A stretch of DNA of 64,000 nt, taken from the NCBI GenBank assembly GCA_041391965.1, contig JAWKMZ010000003.1:423384-487383 (forward strand). The letters run 5' to 3'. Position numbers and translations under genes: made by a program. The stretch is from JAWKMZ01 sp041391965 (lineage in GTDB: Bacteria > Bacteroidota > Bacteroidia > Flavobacteriales > Flavobacteriaceae). The notes under the pieces are model-generated. The model saw only the letters and a program-made list of their open reading frames with translations, made no database searches and was not told where the DNA came from. Below are positions 8,486-17,651 of this stretch, one piece after another. Numbering within the stretch: the first letter of the stretch is position 1; the number at the start of each line of letters is the position of its first letter.

Positions 8486-9187
8486 TTATATTAATTCTCT
8501 AATAGTTTTTTTAGCTAAGCTATAAAGGATATCAAATTGTTCTTTTAGGGTCAAATTAGAATTGTCAAATTCTATGGCATCTTTTGCTTTACGCAAAGGA
8601 GAATCGTCTCTATTAGTGTCAATATTATCCCTTAACATAACGTTATGGAGAACATCATCATAGTCAACATCTAAATCGTTTTTCAATAATTCATCATAGC
8701 GTCTCTTTGCTCTGGTTTTTGCAGAGGCTGTCATAAACAATTTTAATTCAGCATCAGGAAAAACAACGGTTCCAATATCGCGTCCATCCATCACAACGCC
8801 TTTATTTTTGCCCATTTGTTGTTGTTGCTGTACCAGCACACTTCGCACTTCTGACACCTCTGCAACTCTACTTACGTATTGTGATACTTCTAAAGTTCTA
8901 ATCTCTTGTTCAATATTTTTGCCATTCAAATACACTTCAGCAAAACCTAAATGCGCATTGAACTTAAATGAAATATGAATATTATTTAATTGTGAAATTA
9001 ATTTTTGACTATCAAAATGATGATTATTTATAAAATCATTTTGCATTGCATAAAAAGTGACAGCTCTATACATGGCTCCAGAATCTACATAAATATATCC
9101 CAAAGCTTTCGCCAATTGTTTGGCAACCGTACTTTTACCTGTTGATGAAAATCCGTCGATAGCTATGGTAATTTTTTTCATATTCAT
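8486..9187 (-). CDS. cmk: Cytidylate kinase
   Basis: Phosphorylates CMP and dCMP with ATP. The Walker A loop GFSSTGKST is at residues 12-20. The DSGAMYRAVT motif (NMP binding) follows at about 36-45, MDGRDIGTVVFP is near 133, and the LID region contains RAKRRYDEL. The 233-residue length is typical. Two in-frame ATGs (9187 and 9181) are possible; the second gives the usual MKKITIAIDG start. It lies 24 bases downstream of porQ, forming a porQ-cmk unit that recurs across Flavobacteriia. Confidence 0.95.
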   Translation of the reverse strand: MNMKKITIAIDGFSSTGKSTVAKQLAKALGYIYVDSGAMYRAVTFYAMQNDFINNHHFDSQKLISQLNNIHISFKFNAHLGFAEVYLNGKNIEQEIRTLEVSQYVSRVAEVSEVRSVLVQQQQQMGKNKGVVMDGRDIGTVVFPDAELKLFMTASAKTRAKRRYDELLKNDLDVDYDDVLHNVMLRDNIDTNRDDSPLRKAKDAIEFDNSNLTLKEQFDILYSLAKKTIRELI

Positions 9188-9211
9188 TTTTTGTAAAAAT
9201 GGAAGTGTTAT

Positions 9212-10231
9212 TTAACGTAAATCTATTTGCAAGCCAAAAAAACTTGTGTTGGAAGCTCCTGTATAGCGTGCATGTGTATAATTAAATCTCATTTTATTGA
9301 GTTTGATACCAATTCCGAAAGACAAACCAGAAAAGTTCCGTTGGTCAACAATTCGCAGTTCTTCGGCTCGTCTAAAATTATAACCCAACCTCAAATTAAA
9401 CCCTCTATCAGGAAACAACTCTGCTCCAATAATAGTATGCCTTAATGTTTCATTTAAAAACCCTACTTTTTCTTGAGTTTGATTGCCATCTAAATCGGTT
9501 GTGGCTCTTGCAGGATTTGAAGCTCCAATAGGCCATTTTTGCAAGTTTTCAAAGGTTAAATGCCAACGAATTGGGACATTTTCTAAGGTTTGCGACAATC
9601 CTAAATCGACTTCAAAAGGCAGTTTTTCGTTAAGTCCAGCGTAAGTGGTAAACTGAGTTCCTAAATTTCTGACACTTAACGCTGCATGAAAATCTAAATC
9701 TTCATTAATATACATAATACCAACATCAATAGCGCCACCAAGTGAATTGTATTGCTCTAATTTTGAAGTAATTAATTTTCCGTTAAAGCCAATATGAACA
9801 TCGGAATATGGAATTTGATATGCATATCCAAAAGATAATGCTGCTTCATTACCTGTAAACGATCCAGTAGAATTACCATGTTCATCATAACCTTCAAAAC
9901 TTCCGTAATTAATATAGGTCATTCCAACATGAAAGGTTTGTACATGTCTGTCCCAAGTATAAGCATAAGCTGCAGTACCATAACTGATACCTCCTAAATA
10001 GCTCGAATAATTTAAGGCCAATTGGTTATCCATTTCTGGATTAATGGTTGCTGGATTGTACAATCCACTGGTTACATCATAATCAAAATTAGTGATTACT
10101 TTTCCGCCTAAAGCTGCTTGACGAGGTGAGGATACCAAATTTAAAAATTGATAGGTGGCTTCACCACCAATTTGCGCAAAAATTGTGGTTACATAAAAAA
10201 TGCAAAACAAACTGGTAATCCTCTTTATCAT
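9212..10231 (-). CDS. porQ: Type IX secretion system protein PorQ
   Basis: A 339-residue outer-membrane beta-barrel protein. An N-terminal signal peptide ends at TTIFAQ, followed by GGEATYQFLNL and SPRQAALGG, the characteristic start of PorQ/PorV-like (FadL-type) barrels. The rest alternates amphipathic strands and ends with FFGLQIDLR, an outer-membrane insertion signal. PorQ works with PorU/PorV/PorZ in the attachment complex of the type IX secretion system. This agrees with the T9SS sorting domain protein at 55.7 kb. Its promoter places the transcript start almost at the ATG. Confidence 0.9.
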   Translation of the reverse strand: MIKRITSLFCIFYVTTIFAQIGGEATYQFLNLVSSPRQAALGGKVITNFDYDVTSGLYNPATINPEMDNQLALNYSSYLGGISYGTAAYAYTWDRHVQTFHVGMTYINYGSFEGYDEHGNSTGSFTGNEAALSFGYAYQIPYSDVHIGFNGKLITSKLEQYNSLGGAIDVGIMYINEDLDFHAALSVRNLGTQFTTYAGLNEKLPFEVDLGLSQTLENVPIRWHLTFENLQKWPIGASNPARATTDLDGNQTQEKVGFLNETLRHTIIGAELFPDRGFNLRLGYNFRRAEELRIVDQRNFSGLSFGIGIKLNKMRFNYTHARYTGASNTSFFGLQIDLR

Positions 10232-10238
10232 AGATGCG

Positions 10239-10271
10239 CAAAAGTAATATATCTAACTTAAACGGTTGCAA
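10239..10271 (-). promoter_or_regulatory. porQ-cmk promoter
   Basis: On the minus strand TTG (10271-10269), a 22-base spacer and TACTTTTG (10246-10239) fit the Bacteroidota promoter. The box ends eight bases before the porQ ATG, implying a very short or absent leader. Confidence 0.65.
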
Positions 10272-10291
10272 GTATAATTTATTTTTGATTG

Positions 10292-10322
10292 AAAAAAAAA
10301 CCTCAACAAATTGTTGAGGTTT
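10292..10322 (-). terminator. Terminator of lon
   Basis: CCTCAAC and GTTGAGG pair (nine complementary bases counting the loop edges) and are followed on the minus strand by nine T residues. It lies just after the lon stop and isolates porQ from lon. Confidence 0.85.
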
Positions 10323-10326
10323 AGGT

Positions 10327-12777
10327 TTATAAAGTTTTAGCGTTTTTAACTTTTTGATGTGTTAATGCGTGTTTTAAAACATGACTCATGTCTGTAACAT
10401 AATGAAACTTTAGCCCTTTTAAGTATTCGGGTTTTATTTCATCTATATCGCGTCTATTGTCTTCACAAAGCAAAATTTCTTTAATATGAGCACGTTTAGC
10501 AGCTAATATTTTTTCTTTGATGCCTCCAACTGGCAATACTTTACCTCGCAAAGTGATTTCACCAGTCATTGCCAAACCACTTTTTACTTTACGTTGTGTA
10601 AATAAGGATACTAAAGACGTTAACATAGTAACACCTGCACTTGGTCCATCTTTTGGCGTAGCTCCTTCTGGTACGTGAATGTGAACATTATATTTTTCAA
10701 AAATATCTGGGTTAATACCAAATTCTTCAGCATTGGCTTTAATATACTCCATGGCAATAGTGGCCGATTCTTTCATAACCGTTCCTAAATTTCCTGTAAT
10801 GCTTAGATTGCCTTTTCCTTTGGATAGTATGGATTCAATAAACAAAATATCGCCTCCTACTCTGGTCCAAGCCAATCCTGTCACTACGCCAGCCACATTA
10901 TTATTTTCATATTTATCACGCTCTAATTTTGGAGCTCCTAATACTTCAATAATATCTTCGTTGGTAACTTTGATATTGTATGGTTCTTCCATGGCAATGT
11001 TTTTGGCAGCAAAACGCACCATTTTAGCCAATTGTTTTTCCAAACTTCTCACTCCAGATTCTCTTGTATAGCCTTCAACAATTTTTTCTAACTGAGGTTT
11101 GGCTATTTTTAAATTTTTATCAGTTAAGCCATGTTCTTTTAATTGTTTTGGCAATAAATGACGTTTTCCAATTTCTACTTTTTCTTCAATTGTATAACCA
11201 GAAACATCAATAATTTCCATTCTGTCTAACAATGCTGGCTGAATTGTACTTAAGCTGTTTGCTGTAGCAATGAACATGACTTTTGATAAATCAAATCCCA
11301 TTTCTAAGAAATTATCATAAAACTCTCCATTTTGCTCAGGATCTAAAACTTCTAACATGGCAGATGACGGATCACCTTGGTGAGAATTGGTTAGTTTATC
11401 TATTTCATCTAACACAAAAACAGGATTAGACGTTCCTGCTTTTTTCAAACTTTGAAGTATGCGTCCAGGCATAGCACCAATATAGGTTTTACGATGGCCA
11501 CGAATTTCAGCTTCATCACGTAAACCTCCCAAAGACATTCTTACATACTCACGTCCTAAAGCTTCCGCAATTGATTTACCTAAAGAGGTTTTACCAACTC
11601 CAGGAGGTCCATACAAACAGAGAATTGGCGATTTCATATCATTACGCAACTTTAAAACTGCAAGATATTCTATAATTCTACGCTTAACATCATCCAAACC
11701 ATAATGGTCTCTATCTAAAATTCGTTTAGCACGTTTTAGGTCAAACTTGTCCTTGCTAAACTCATTCCAAGGCAATTCTAAAAATAAATCGAGATAATTG
11801 CGCTGAATAGAATACTCAGCCACTTGAGGATTCATACGCTGCATTTTCATCAATTCTTTGTTAAAATGCTCTGCAACTTTAGCGTCCCAACGCTTGTTTT
11901 TTGCTTTCAAGCGCATTTCTTCCAATTCTTCATCATAAGAAACACCACCTAATTCTTCTTGGATGGTTTTCATTTGTTGATGCAAAAAGTATTCGCGTTG
12001 TTGTTGGTTCATGTCAATTTGAACCTTAGATTGAATATCGTTTTTGAGTTCTAGTTTTTGAAACTCGACATTCATATATTTTAAAGTAGCTAAAGCTCGT
12101 TCTTTTAAATCATTGATTTCTAATAACTTCTGTTTTTCTTCAACCGAAAGATTCATGTTTGATGACACAAAGTTGATTAAAAACGAGTTGCTTTCAATAT
12201 TTTTAATCGCAAAAGTAGCTTCTGTAGGAATATTTGGACTGTCTTTAATTATTTGAAGTGCCAACTCCTTTATAGAGTCAATAATGGCCGAAAATTCTTG
12301 ATTGTTTTTGGCTGGTTTTGCTTCAGCAATATCTTTTACGGTTGCTGTGATATAAGGTTTTTCTGTAGTTATCTGATCAACTTCAAAACGTTTTTTACCT
12401 TGAATGATAACAGTTGTATTACCATCAGGCATTTTTAAAACACGCAAAATACGAGCAACGGTTCCTGTTTTGTAAATATCTTTACCAACAGGGTCTTCAA
12501 TATTTTCATCTTTTTGAGACACCACACCAATTACCTTTGAGCCTTTATTAGCATCATTGATTAATTTGATAGATTTGTCTCTTCCTGCAGTAATTGGAAT
12601 AACCACACCAGGAAACAAAACCGTATTGCGTAAAGGCAAAATTGGTAAGGTTTCTGGCAATAATTCGTTATTTATTTCGGCTTCATCTTCTGGTGTCATT
12701 AAAGGAATTAATTCGGAATTTTCGTCAAAATCCTGAAATGACAAACTGTCAAGACTTAAAAATTTAGATTTTTTCAT
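10327..12777 (-). CDS. lon: ATP-dependent Lon protease
   Basis: An 816-residue cytosolic serine protease that degrades misfolded and regulatory proteins. Domains: LON substrate-binding domain about 42-245, coiled-coil helical region to about 350, AAA+ module with Walker A GPPGVGKT at 390-397 and Walker [10 protein letters not shown] at about 453-461, and the Lon protease domain with catalytic Ser713 (in KDGPSAG) and Lys756 (in GGIKEK). The length and all catalytic residues are normal. It is a single gene with a terminator; an inverted repeat lies 14-39 bases before the ATG. Confidence 0.97.
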   Translation of the reverse strand: MKKSKFLSLDSLSFQDFDENSELIPLMTPEDEAEINNELLPETLPILPLRNTVLFPGVVIPITAGRDKSIKLINDANKGSKVIGVVSQKDENIEDPVGKDIYKTGTVARILRVLKMPDGNTTVIIQGKKRFEVDQITTEKPYITATVKDIAEAKPAKNNQEFSAIIDSIKELALQIIKDSPNIPTEATFAIKNIESNSFLINFVSSNMNLSVEEKQKLLEINDLKERALATLKYMNVEFQKLELKNDIQSKVQIDMNQQQREYFLHQQMKTIQEELGGVSYDEELEEMRLKAKNKRWDAKVAEHFNKELMKMQRMNPQVAEYSIQRNYLDLFLELPWNEFSKDKFDLKRAKRILDRDHYGLDDVKRRIIEYLAVLKLRNDMKSPILCLYGPPGVGKTSLGKSIAEALGREYVRMSLGGLRDEAEIRGHRKTYIGAMPGRILQSLKKAGTSNPVFVLDEIDKLTNSHQGDPSSAMLEVLDPEQNGEFYDNFLEMGFDLSKVMFIATANSLSTIQPALLDRMEIIDVSGYTIEEKVEIGKRHLLPKQLKEHGLTDKNLKIAKPQLEKIVEGYTRESGVRSLEKQLAKMVRFAAKNIAMEEPYNIKVTNEDIIEVLGAPKLERDKYENNNVAGVVTGLAWTRVGGDILFIESILSKGKGNLSITGNLGTVMKESATIAMEYIKANAEEFGINPDIFEKYNVHIHVPEGATPKDGPSAGVTMLTSLVSLFTQRKVKSGLAMTGEITLRGKVLPVGGIKEKILAAKRAHIKEILLCEDNRRDIDEIKPEYLKGLKFHYVTDMSHVLKHALTHQKVKNAKTL

Positions 12778-12790
12778 ATTATTTTTAGGT

Positions 12791-12816
12791 CATTATGTCA
12801 TTAACACAACATAATG
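12791..12816. repeat. Inverted repeat before lon
   Basis: CATTATGT and ACATAATG are perfect inverted repeats with a ten-base spacer, 14-39 bases upstream of the lon ATG. The symmetry and position suggest an operator or a leader hairpin. It is not a CIRCE element. A second small palindrome (ATGCCA/TGGCAT) lies at 12915-12930 in the same lon-sigma gap. Confidence 0.5.
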
Positions 12817-12946
12817 TTTTACTTTTAAAAGATTTAATATTACTGTTTTAATACTGATTATAAACAAATTAACCCAATATCATAACAATTTTCATTATTA
12901 TAATTTCAATAGTTATGCCATTGGTGGCATTTAGACGTATTAATTA

Positions 12947-12979
12947 TTGAATTATTAACTAAATATCTCTGTAACTTTA
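12947..12979 (+). promoter_or_regulatory. Possible promoter of the ECF sigma operon
   Basis: TTG, a 22-base spacer and TAACTTTA (one mismatch to TAnnTTTG) lie about 90 bases before the sigma factor start. This is a weak match; an alternative sigma-dependent promoter is equally possible. Confidence 0.35.
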
Positions 12980-13068
12980 GCTTTTTATTGTATCAAATCG
13001 AAAAAAAATTACACAAAAGTGTAACAAAGTTTACCTAAGGTCATCATTATACCAAAGCAATTGTTTTT

Positions 13069-13632
13069 TTGACACTAACCCATCAAAATATTGAAGCTGT
13101 ATTGCAGCTCTGTAAATCTGGAAACCAACATGCACAAATAGAGGTTTATAACAGATATTATAAAGCAATGTACAACACGTCTTATAGAATTGTCAAAGAC
13201 AGTTTTAAGGCTGAAGACATTATGCAAGAATCATTTTTGACCGCTTTTACCAAATTAGATAGTTTAAAAGACGTATCAACATTTGGTGCTTGGTTAAAAC
13301 GGATTGTCATCAACAATAGTATTTACAATTATCATAAAAACAATAAGCACAATGACGTTCCTTTAGATGATGTGTTATATAAAGTAGAAGACCATCAAGA
13401 AGGTAGTAATGACGATTATGAGTTTACCAACTTAAAGGCTGCCAAAGTATTGGAAACCATGAAATCTTTAAAAGACAATTACCAAGTTGGACTGACTTTA
13501 CACCTTATTGAAGGTTATGATTATGACGAAATTTGTGAGATTATGAATATTAGTTATGCCAATTGCAGAACTTTAATATCGCGTGCAAAAGACAGTTTGC
13601 GACAAAAATTACAGACATTGGCTGAATTTTAA
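13069..13632 (+). CDS. ECF-type RNA polymerase sigma factor
   Basis: A 187-residue sigma-70 family factor. Region 2 spans about 25-95 (YNTSYRIVKDSFKAEDIMQES, then FGAWLKRIVINNSIYNY) and region 4 about 125-183, with the helix-turn-helix YDEICEIMNISYANCRTLISRAKDSLRQ. The only plausible start in frame is TTG at 13069; the reading frame opens at 13039 with no ATG. The gene is followed 12 bases later by a single-pass membrane protein that is probably its anti-sigma factor, then by a beta-solenoid protein likely to be its target. Confidence 0.92.
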   Translation: MTLTHQNIEAVLQLCKSGNQHAQIEVYNRYYKAMYNTSYRIVKDSFKAEDIMQESFLTAFTKLDSLKDVSTFGAWLKRIVINNSIYNYHKNNKHNDVPLDDVLYKVEDHQEGSNDDYEFTNLKAAKVLETMKSLKDNYQVGLTLHLIEGYDYDEICEIMNISYANCRTLISRAKDSLRQKLQTLAEF

Positions 13633-13644
13633 AATAAACAAACC

Positions 13645-14181
13645 ATGAAAAAAGACAATATAGACCAACTGTTTAAAAACCTAAATCAGGATTTTGATAT
13701 TGAAACACCCAATTTAGGTCACGAACAACGCTTTTTAGATAGGTTAAATTCCAATAGTCTTGTAGAGACAAAACCTAAAAAGTCGTATTGGAAACCATTG
13801 CTTGCAGTAGCAGCATCTATAGTACTTTGCTTTAGTTTGTTTACTATTTTACATCAAAAACCTGAAGTTAAAGATTTAGCAAGTGTATCGCCAGAATTAT
13901 CAAAAACACAAGACTTTTTTACCTCAGCAATTGCACAAGAATTAAGCAAACTAAACGAAGAACGTACACCAGAAACCGAAGCCTTAATTGCTGATGCCCT
14001 CAAACAAATAGCATTATTGGAAAAAGATTATCAAACCTTAAAAACAGACCTTACTGAAAGTGGCAACGATAAACGCGTTATCTATGCCATGATTAGCAAT
14101 TTTCAAAGTAGAATTGACGTGTTGCAAAACGTTATAACCAATATTGAAAACATGAAACAATTAAAACAAACGACACTTTAA
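13645..14181 (+). CDS. Probable anti-sigma factor, single-pass membrane protein
   Basis: A 178-residue protein with a charged 48-residue cytoplasmic N terminus, one membrane segment at about 51-69 and an extracytoplasmic helical tail with coiled-coil character (about 85-175). No zinc HxxxCxxC motif is visible, so it is not a classical ZAS anti-sigma; the call rests on topology and on being 12 bases after the ECF sigma gene. Comparable proteins follow sigma factors in many flavobacteria. The signal it senses is unknown. Confidence 0.65.
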   Translation: MKKDNIDQLFKNLNQDFDIETPNLGHEQRFLDRLNSNSLVETKPKKSYWKPLLAVAASIVLCFSLFTILHQKPEVKDLASVSPELSKTQDFFTSAIAQELSKLNEERTPETEALIADALKQIALLEKDYQTLKTDLTESGNDKRVIYAMISNFQSRIDVLQNVITNIENMKQLKQTTL

Positions 14182-14197
14182 CAAAAAAAATAATGAG

Positions 14198-14217
14198 ATT
14201 TCCTCCTTTGGGGAAAT
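14198..14217 (+). promoter_or_regulatory. Hairpin before the adhesin-like gene
   Basis: ATTTCCTC and GGGGAAAT pair over eight bases (one G-U) around a CTTT loop, 15 bases before the ATG at 14233. The ascending arm and loop read TCCTCCTTT, like the 3' end of 16S rRNA. It may be a transcript stabiliser or a dispersed intergenic hairpin. Confidence 0.4.
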
Positions 14218-14232
14218 ATAAAAATAACCTTT

Positions 14233-15315
14233 ATGAAAACTCAACTATACTACAAAACAGTTTTTGCGCTGTTATTGATTCCAACGTTACTGTTAGGAAA
14301 CAATAAAAACGGTAAATACACAAAAGAAAAAACCATAAAAAAAGAATTTACTGTTAACAGCAATGCACTTTTAAAAATTGATAACAGTTACGGAAACATT
14401 AGTATTGTTACTTATTCTGGCAACATAGTGACTATTGAAGTCAACATCCAAACCAATGGTAATGATACTGAAAAAGTGCAAAAAAAATTGGATGATATTT
14501 CAGTCGATTTTAATGCGTCATCAAATGAAGTTTCCGCAAAAACCATTTTTAGCAAATCAAAATCAAGCTGGTGGAATTGGGGCAATAACAACAATGTGAA
14601 TATGGAAATTAACTATGTCATTAAACTTCCCATTACCAATCATGTTAATTTAAGCAATGATTATGGTAGCATCAATTTGGACAAATTAGAAGGTCGTGCT
14701 ACTATTAATTGCGATTATGGAAAAATAACCACTAAAGAATTGATGGCAGACAACAACACACTCAATTTTGATTACACCAATAATTCTTACTTTGAATACA
14801 TTAAAAGTGGTACTATAAATGCCGATTATAGTGGATTTACAGTAGCTAAAGCCAAAAAAATAGACATTGTTGCCGATTATACAAAGTCTGTGGTAGAAAT
14901 AGCGGAAGACGTCTCTTACAATTGTGATTATGGATCTATGACCATACAAAAGGCCAACAATATTAAAGGAAATGGTGACTATTTGACCACTCGTATTGGT
15001 GATGCCTACAAAAACATTGATATTGAAGCCGATTATGGGTCTATAAAAATAGACAGAATGACTGCAAATGCTGGAAACCTTACTATTGATTCAGATTATG
15101 TAGGCATTACCATTGGTTACGATGCGAATTATCAATTTAGGTTTGATATCGATTTAGAATACGCATCATTAAGAGATACTGATGGTTTTGAATTTATAAA
15201 AAAGTATGAAGAGTCAACAGACAAATATTACCAAGGCTATTACGGAAACCCTAATGCAGCAAGCACTATAAAAATCAATTCTGATTATGGTAGTGTCACT
15301 TTTAAAAAGAACTGA
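14233..15315 (+). CDS. Exported DUF4097-like beta-solenoid protein
   Basis: A 360-residue protein with an N-terminal signal peptide (cleavage after about residue 22, LLLG-N). The mature part is a series of short repeats of the type N/D-DYGSI-x-I/V, at least ten copies with 18-25-residue spacing, predicting a right-handed beta-helix as in DUF4097/head-GIN adhesin-like proteins. The last copy is at the C terminus (SDYGSVTFKKN). It follows the sigma and anti-sigma genes, so it is probably part of that operon and envelope-stress related. The ligand and localisation are unknown. Confidence 0.8.
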   Translation: MKTQLYYKTVFALLLIPTLLLGNNKNGKYTKEKTIKKEFTVNSNALLKIDNSYGNISIVTYSGNIVTIEVNIQTNGNDTEKVQKKLDDISVDFNASSNEVSAKTIFSKSKSSWWNWGNNNNVNMEINYVIKLPITNHVNLSNDYGSINLDKLEGRATINCDYGKITTKELMADNNTLNFDYTNNSYFEYIKSGTINADYSGFTVAKAKKIDIVADYTKSVVEIAEDVSYNCDYGSMTIQKANNIKGNGDYLTTRIGDAYKNIDIEADYGSIKIDRMTANAGNLTIDSDYVGITIGYDANYQFRFDIDLEYASLRDTDGFEFIKKYEESTDKYYQGYYGNPNAASTIKINSDYGSVTFKKN

Positions 15316-15330
15316 AAACAAAATTAAAGT

Positions 15331-15371
15331 AAAAAGCCACTTTTCTAAATTAAGAAGAGTGGCTTTTTTTT
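15331..15371 (+). terminator. Terminator after the sigma operon
   Basis: A long stem of about 16 pairs (AAAAGCCAC plus TTTTCT with AGAAGA plus GTGGCTTTT, six-base loop) runs into eight T residues. It ends the sigma operon and, being rich in A before the stem, may also serve the convergent lipoprotein gene. Confidence 0.88.
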
Positions 15372-15387
15372 ATATTTTTTTTTCGGA

Positions 15388-16233
15388 TTAGTATGTGATG
15401 TCTATCACTCCAGAGGTTAAACTCAAACTGCCATTATCTGCATTGGTAACAGTACCCCAAAAGCTGCCATTTAACACTCCAGAAGTGTTGGTATCAATAG
15501 TAGAAGTAAAATCTTCAAATCCTTGCGTAGATGGAAAAAACTCTGAAATTAATGACAACACAAATGTATCATTAATAATATCTGTTCCTGTTGCGTCTTG
15601 AGCTACTTCAAAATACACAGAATAATTATTTGCTGATGAAGTCTCTCCTGTCACTTTAACAACACCATTTTCAACTACTACTGAAATTTCATCAAAAGTC
15701 ATAGGCGATGATCCTGCAACCAATGTAATAGAACCCGATGAAGGATTTGTTTGTGTACAATTTAACCCATCAATAATAGCCTGTACACTTCCATCAGCAT
15801 CACCACATATCGATATTTGATTTTGCAAAGCTAACTTATAGGCATTGCAAAAATCATAATAGTTATCATCTGTTGCGTTATTGAAATTCACTTCAGCCAT
15901 ATTGGTTGCATTTTCTGCAGCTTGACAATCATCAAATTCATTTGGGTCTGAACAATCTCCCAAAGCATCAATTCCAGACTGAATGCTTCCGTCTGGATCA
16001 CCACAGGATAGAATCAAATTCTCTAAAGCTGTTTTGTAAGCTGTGCACAGCTCTGTATAATTTCCATCAACAATATTAGTAAAAGCTAAAGCAGCATCAG
16101 CTACTTCTTGTGTCGCTTGCTCACAAGATGTGCTGTTATCTGGTATTGTGATATTACTATCTAAAGGTTCATTATCACAGGTAAATGCAGACAATAAAAT
16201 AAGTAAGCAAAAAAGAAAACTAAGCTTTTTCAT
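15388..16233 (-). CDS. Lipoprotein with two four-cysteine repeats
   Basis: A 281-residue exported lipoprotein, lipobox AFT before Cys19. Residues 36-94 and 102-159 are tandem copies of a domain with four Cys each (37, 63, 77, 94 and 103, 129, 143, 159). The spacings are 26-14-17 and 26-14-16, with shared DGNY/DDNY, AYK-AL-N and CGD-DGS elements. The second half (165-281) is beta-rich, Ser/Thr/Gly-rich and resembles a small beta-sandwich. The paired Cys suggest disulfides in the periplasm or at the surface. I do not recognise the family by name. Confidence 0.75.
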   Translation of the reverse strand: MKKLSFLFCLLILLSAFTCDNEPLDSNITIPDNSTSCEQATQEVADAALAFTNIVDGNYTELCTAYKTALENLILSCGDPDGSIQSGIDALGDCSDPNEFDDCQAAENATNMAEVNFNNATDDNYYDFCNAYKLALQNQISICGDADGSVQAIIDGLNCTQTNPSSGSITLVAGSSPMTFDEISVVVENGVVKVTGETSSANNYSVYFEVAQDATGTDIINDTFVLSLISEFFPSTQGFEDFTSTIDTNTSGVLNGSFWGTVTNADNGSLSLTSGVIDITY

Positions 16234-16273
16234 AATAGATGGGTTATTTTTTTTACAAACATAACAAAATTAT

Positions 16274-17575
16274 TTAATTTGGAATGCGCTCTTTAGGCAC
16301 TCTAAAAAGTAAGACTATACCTATCAAAAAGAAGACAAATAAAAACAAAATAGCATTACGCATACTGCCTGTATATTGGTCTATGACTGCAAAAATGACC
16401 ATCCCAATGACAATTCCAATTTTTTCGGCAACGTCATAAAAACTAAAAAACGACGTTGTATCCTCAGTATCTGGTAAAAACTTAGAATAGGTTGAGCGTG
16501 CCAACGACTGAATACCTCCCATTACAAAACCAACCATTGTTGCAGCAATATAAAAATCTGTTGGAGTTATCATAAAATAAGCATAAAAGCACATGGCCAT
16601 CCAAATAAAGTTAACCACAATCAATGTTTTAACATTACCATATCTTGAAGAGGCTCTTGAAGTTAATATGGCTCCAAATATTGCAAGAATTTGTATCAGC
16701 AAAATACTGCCAATCAATCCTGCTGTTTTTTCATCATCACTTTTCCAAATGATTTCTTCTTCACCAAAATAGACAGCTACCAACATGATGGTTTGAACAG
16801 CCATACTAAATACAAAAAAAGCTATTAAATAGCGTTTCAGTCTTAAATCTTGCTTTAATTGCTGCCAAACTTGTCGCAATTCTCTAAATCCATTAAAAAG
16901 AATAGCTTTGGTAACTTTATGACCTGTAGAAACGCCTTTTGGCAAAATATAAAAGGTGTATTGACTAAATAATGCCCACCACAAACCAACTGACACAAAC
17001 GAATACCGCATCATCATCATTTTTTCTGTGCCTGTGTCTTGACTCATTACCATTATTAAATTGATAATTAATAGGATGACACTTCCTATATAACCCATAG
17101 AGAAACCTTTGGCACTGACGCTGTCTTGTTGTTCTTCAAAAGCAATATCTGGCAAGTATGAGTTGTAAAAAACCAAGCTTCCCCAATAACCTATTAATCC
17201 CATAAAATAAAACAAAATGCTGATATAGATATGCTCTAAGCTAAACCAGTACAAGCCAATACACCCTAAGCTACCAATGTAACAGAAAAATTTCATAAAA
17301 TTTTTTTTATTCCCTACATAGTCTGCAATACCTGATAAAATTGGTGAAGTTAAAGCCACAACTAAAAAAGTAAAAGCCGTTACAAAAGTAATGAGTGCTG
17401 TACTTTTAAACTCAAAACCGAAGGCATCTACTTTTTTTATTTCAGAAATAAATAAAGCCGAATAAAATATTGGGAATATGGATGACGCAATGGTTAAAGT
17501 ATAAACTGAGTTTGCCCAGTCATAAAATGCCCAAGCATTGAGCAATTTCTTGCTTCCTTTTTGGTGTGTAGTCAT
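16274..17575 (-). CDS. UMF1-type MFS transporter
   Basis: A 433-residue protein with about 12 membrane segments. The N-terminal motif NAWAFYDWANSVYTLTI is characteristic of the UMF1 (Atg22-like) branch of the major facilitator superfamily, and the GGIQSLARSTYSKFLPD motif in the second half fits. Family members export amino acids or unknown solutes; the substrate here cannot be read from sequence. It lies downstream of the M48 protease gene but behind a terminator, so it is probably transcribed alone. Confidence 0.9.
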   Translation of the reverse strand: MTTHQKGSKKLLNAWAFYDWANSVYTLTIASSIFPIFYSALFISEIKKVDAFGFEFKSTALITFVTAFTFLVVALTSPILSGIADYVGNKKNFMKFFCYIGSLGCIGLYWFSLEHIYISILFYFMGLIGYWGSLVFYNSYLPDIAFEEQQDSVSAKGFSMGYIGSVILLIINLIMVMSQDTGTEKMMMMRYSFVSVGLWWALFSQYTFYILPKGVSTGHKVTKAILFNGFRELRQVWQQLKQDLRLKRYLIAFFVFSMAVQTIMLVAVYFGEEEIIWKSDDEKTAGLIGSILLIQILAIFGAILTSRASSRYGNVKTLIVVNFIWMAMCFYAYFMITPTDFYIAATMVGFVMGGIQSLARSTYSKFLPDTEDTTSFFSFYDVAEKIGIVIGMVIFAVIDQYTGSMRNAILFLFVFFLIGIVLLFRVPKERIPN

Positions 17576-17587
17576 AGTTTGTAAAAT

Positions 17588-17617
17588 AAAAAAAGCTGTC
17601 CGTTAATAGAACAGCTT
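17588..17617 (-). terminator. Terminator of the M48 protease gene
   Basis: AAGCTGT and ACAGCTT pair over seven bases around an 11-base loop, followed on the minus strand by seven T residues, 35 bases after the M48 stop. Confidence 0.75.
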
Positions 17618-17651
17618 CTAAAATAGCTAAATATTTTTAACTATAGTTTAA

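Noticed and set aside
10733..11071. A 112-residue frame opposite lon
   Set aside because: It is the antisense shadow of the Lon AAA/protease region, with no start signal or family match.
12791..12816. A CIRCE heat-shock operator before lon
   Set aside because: The arms do not match TTAGCACTC/GAGTGCTAA.
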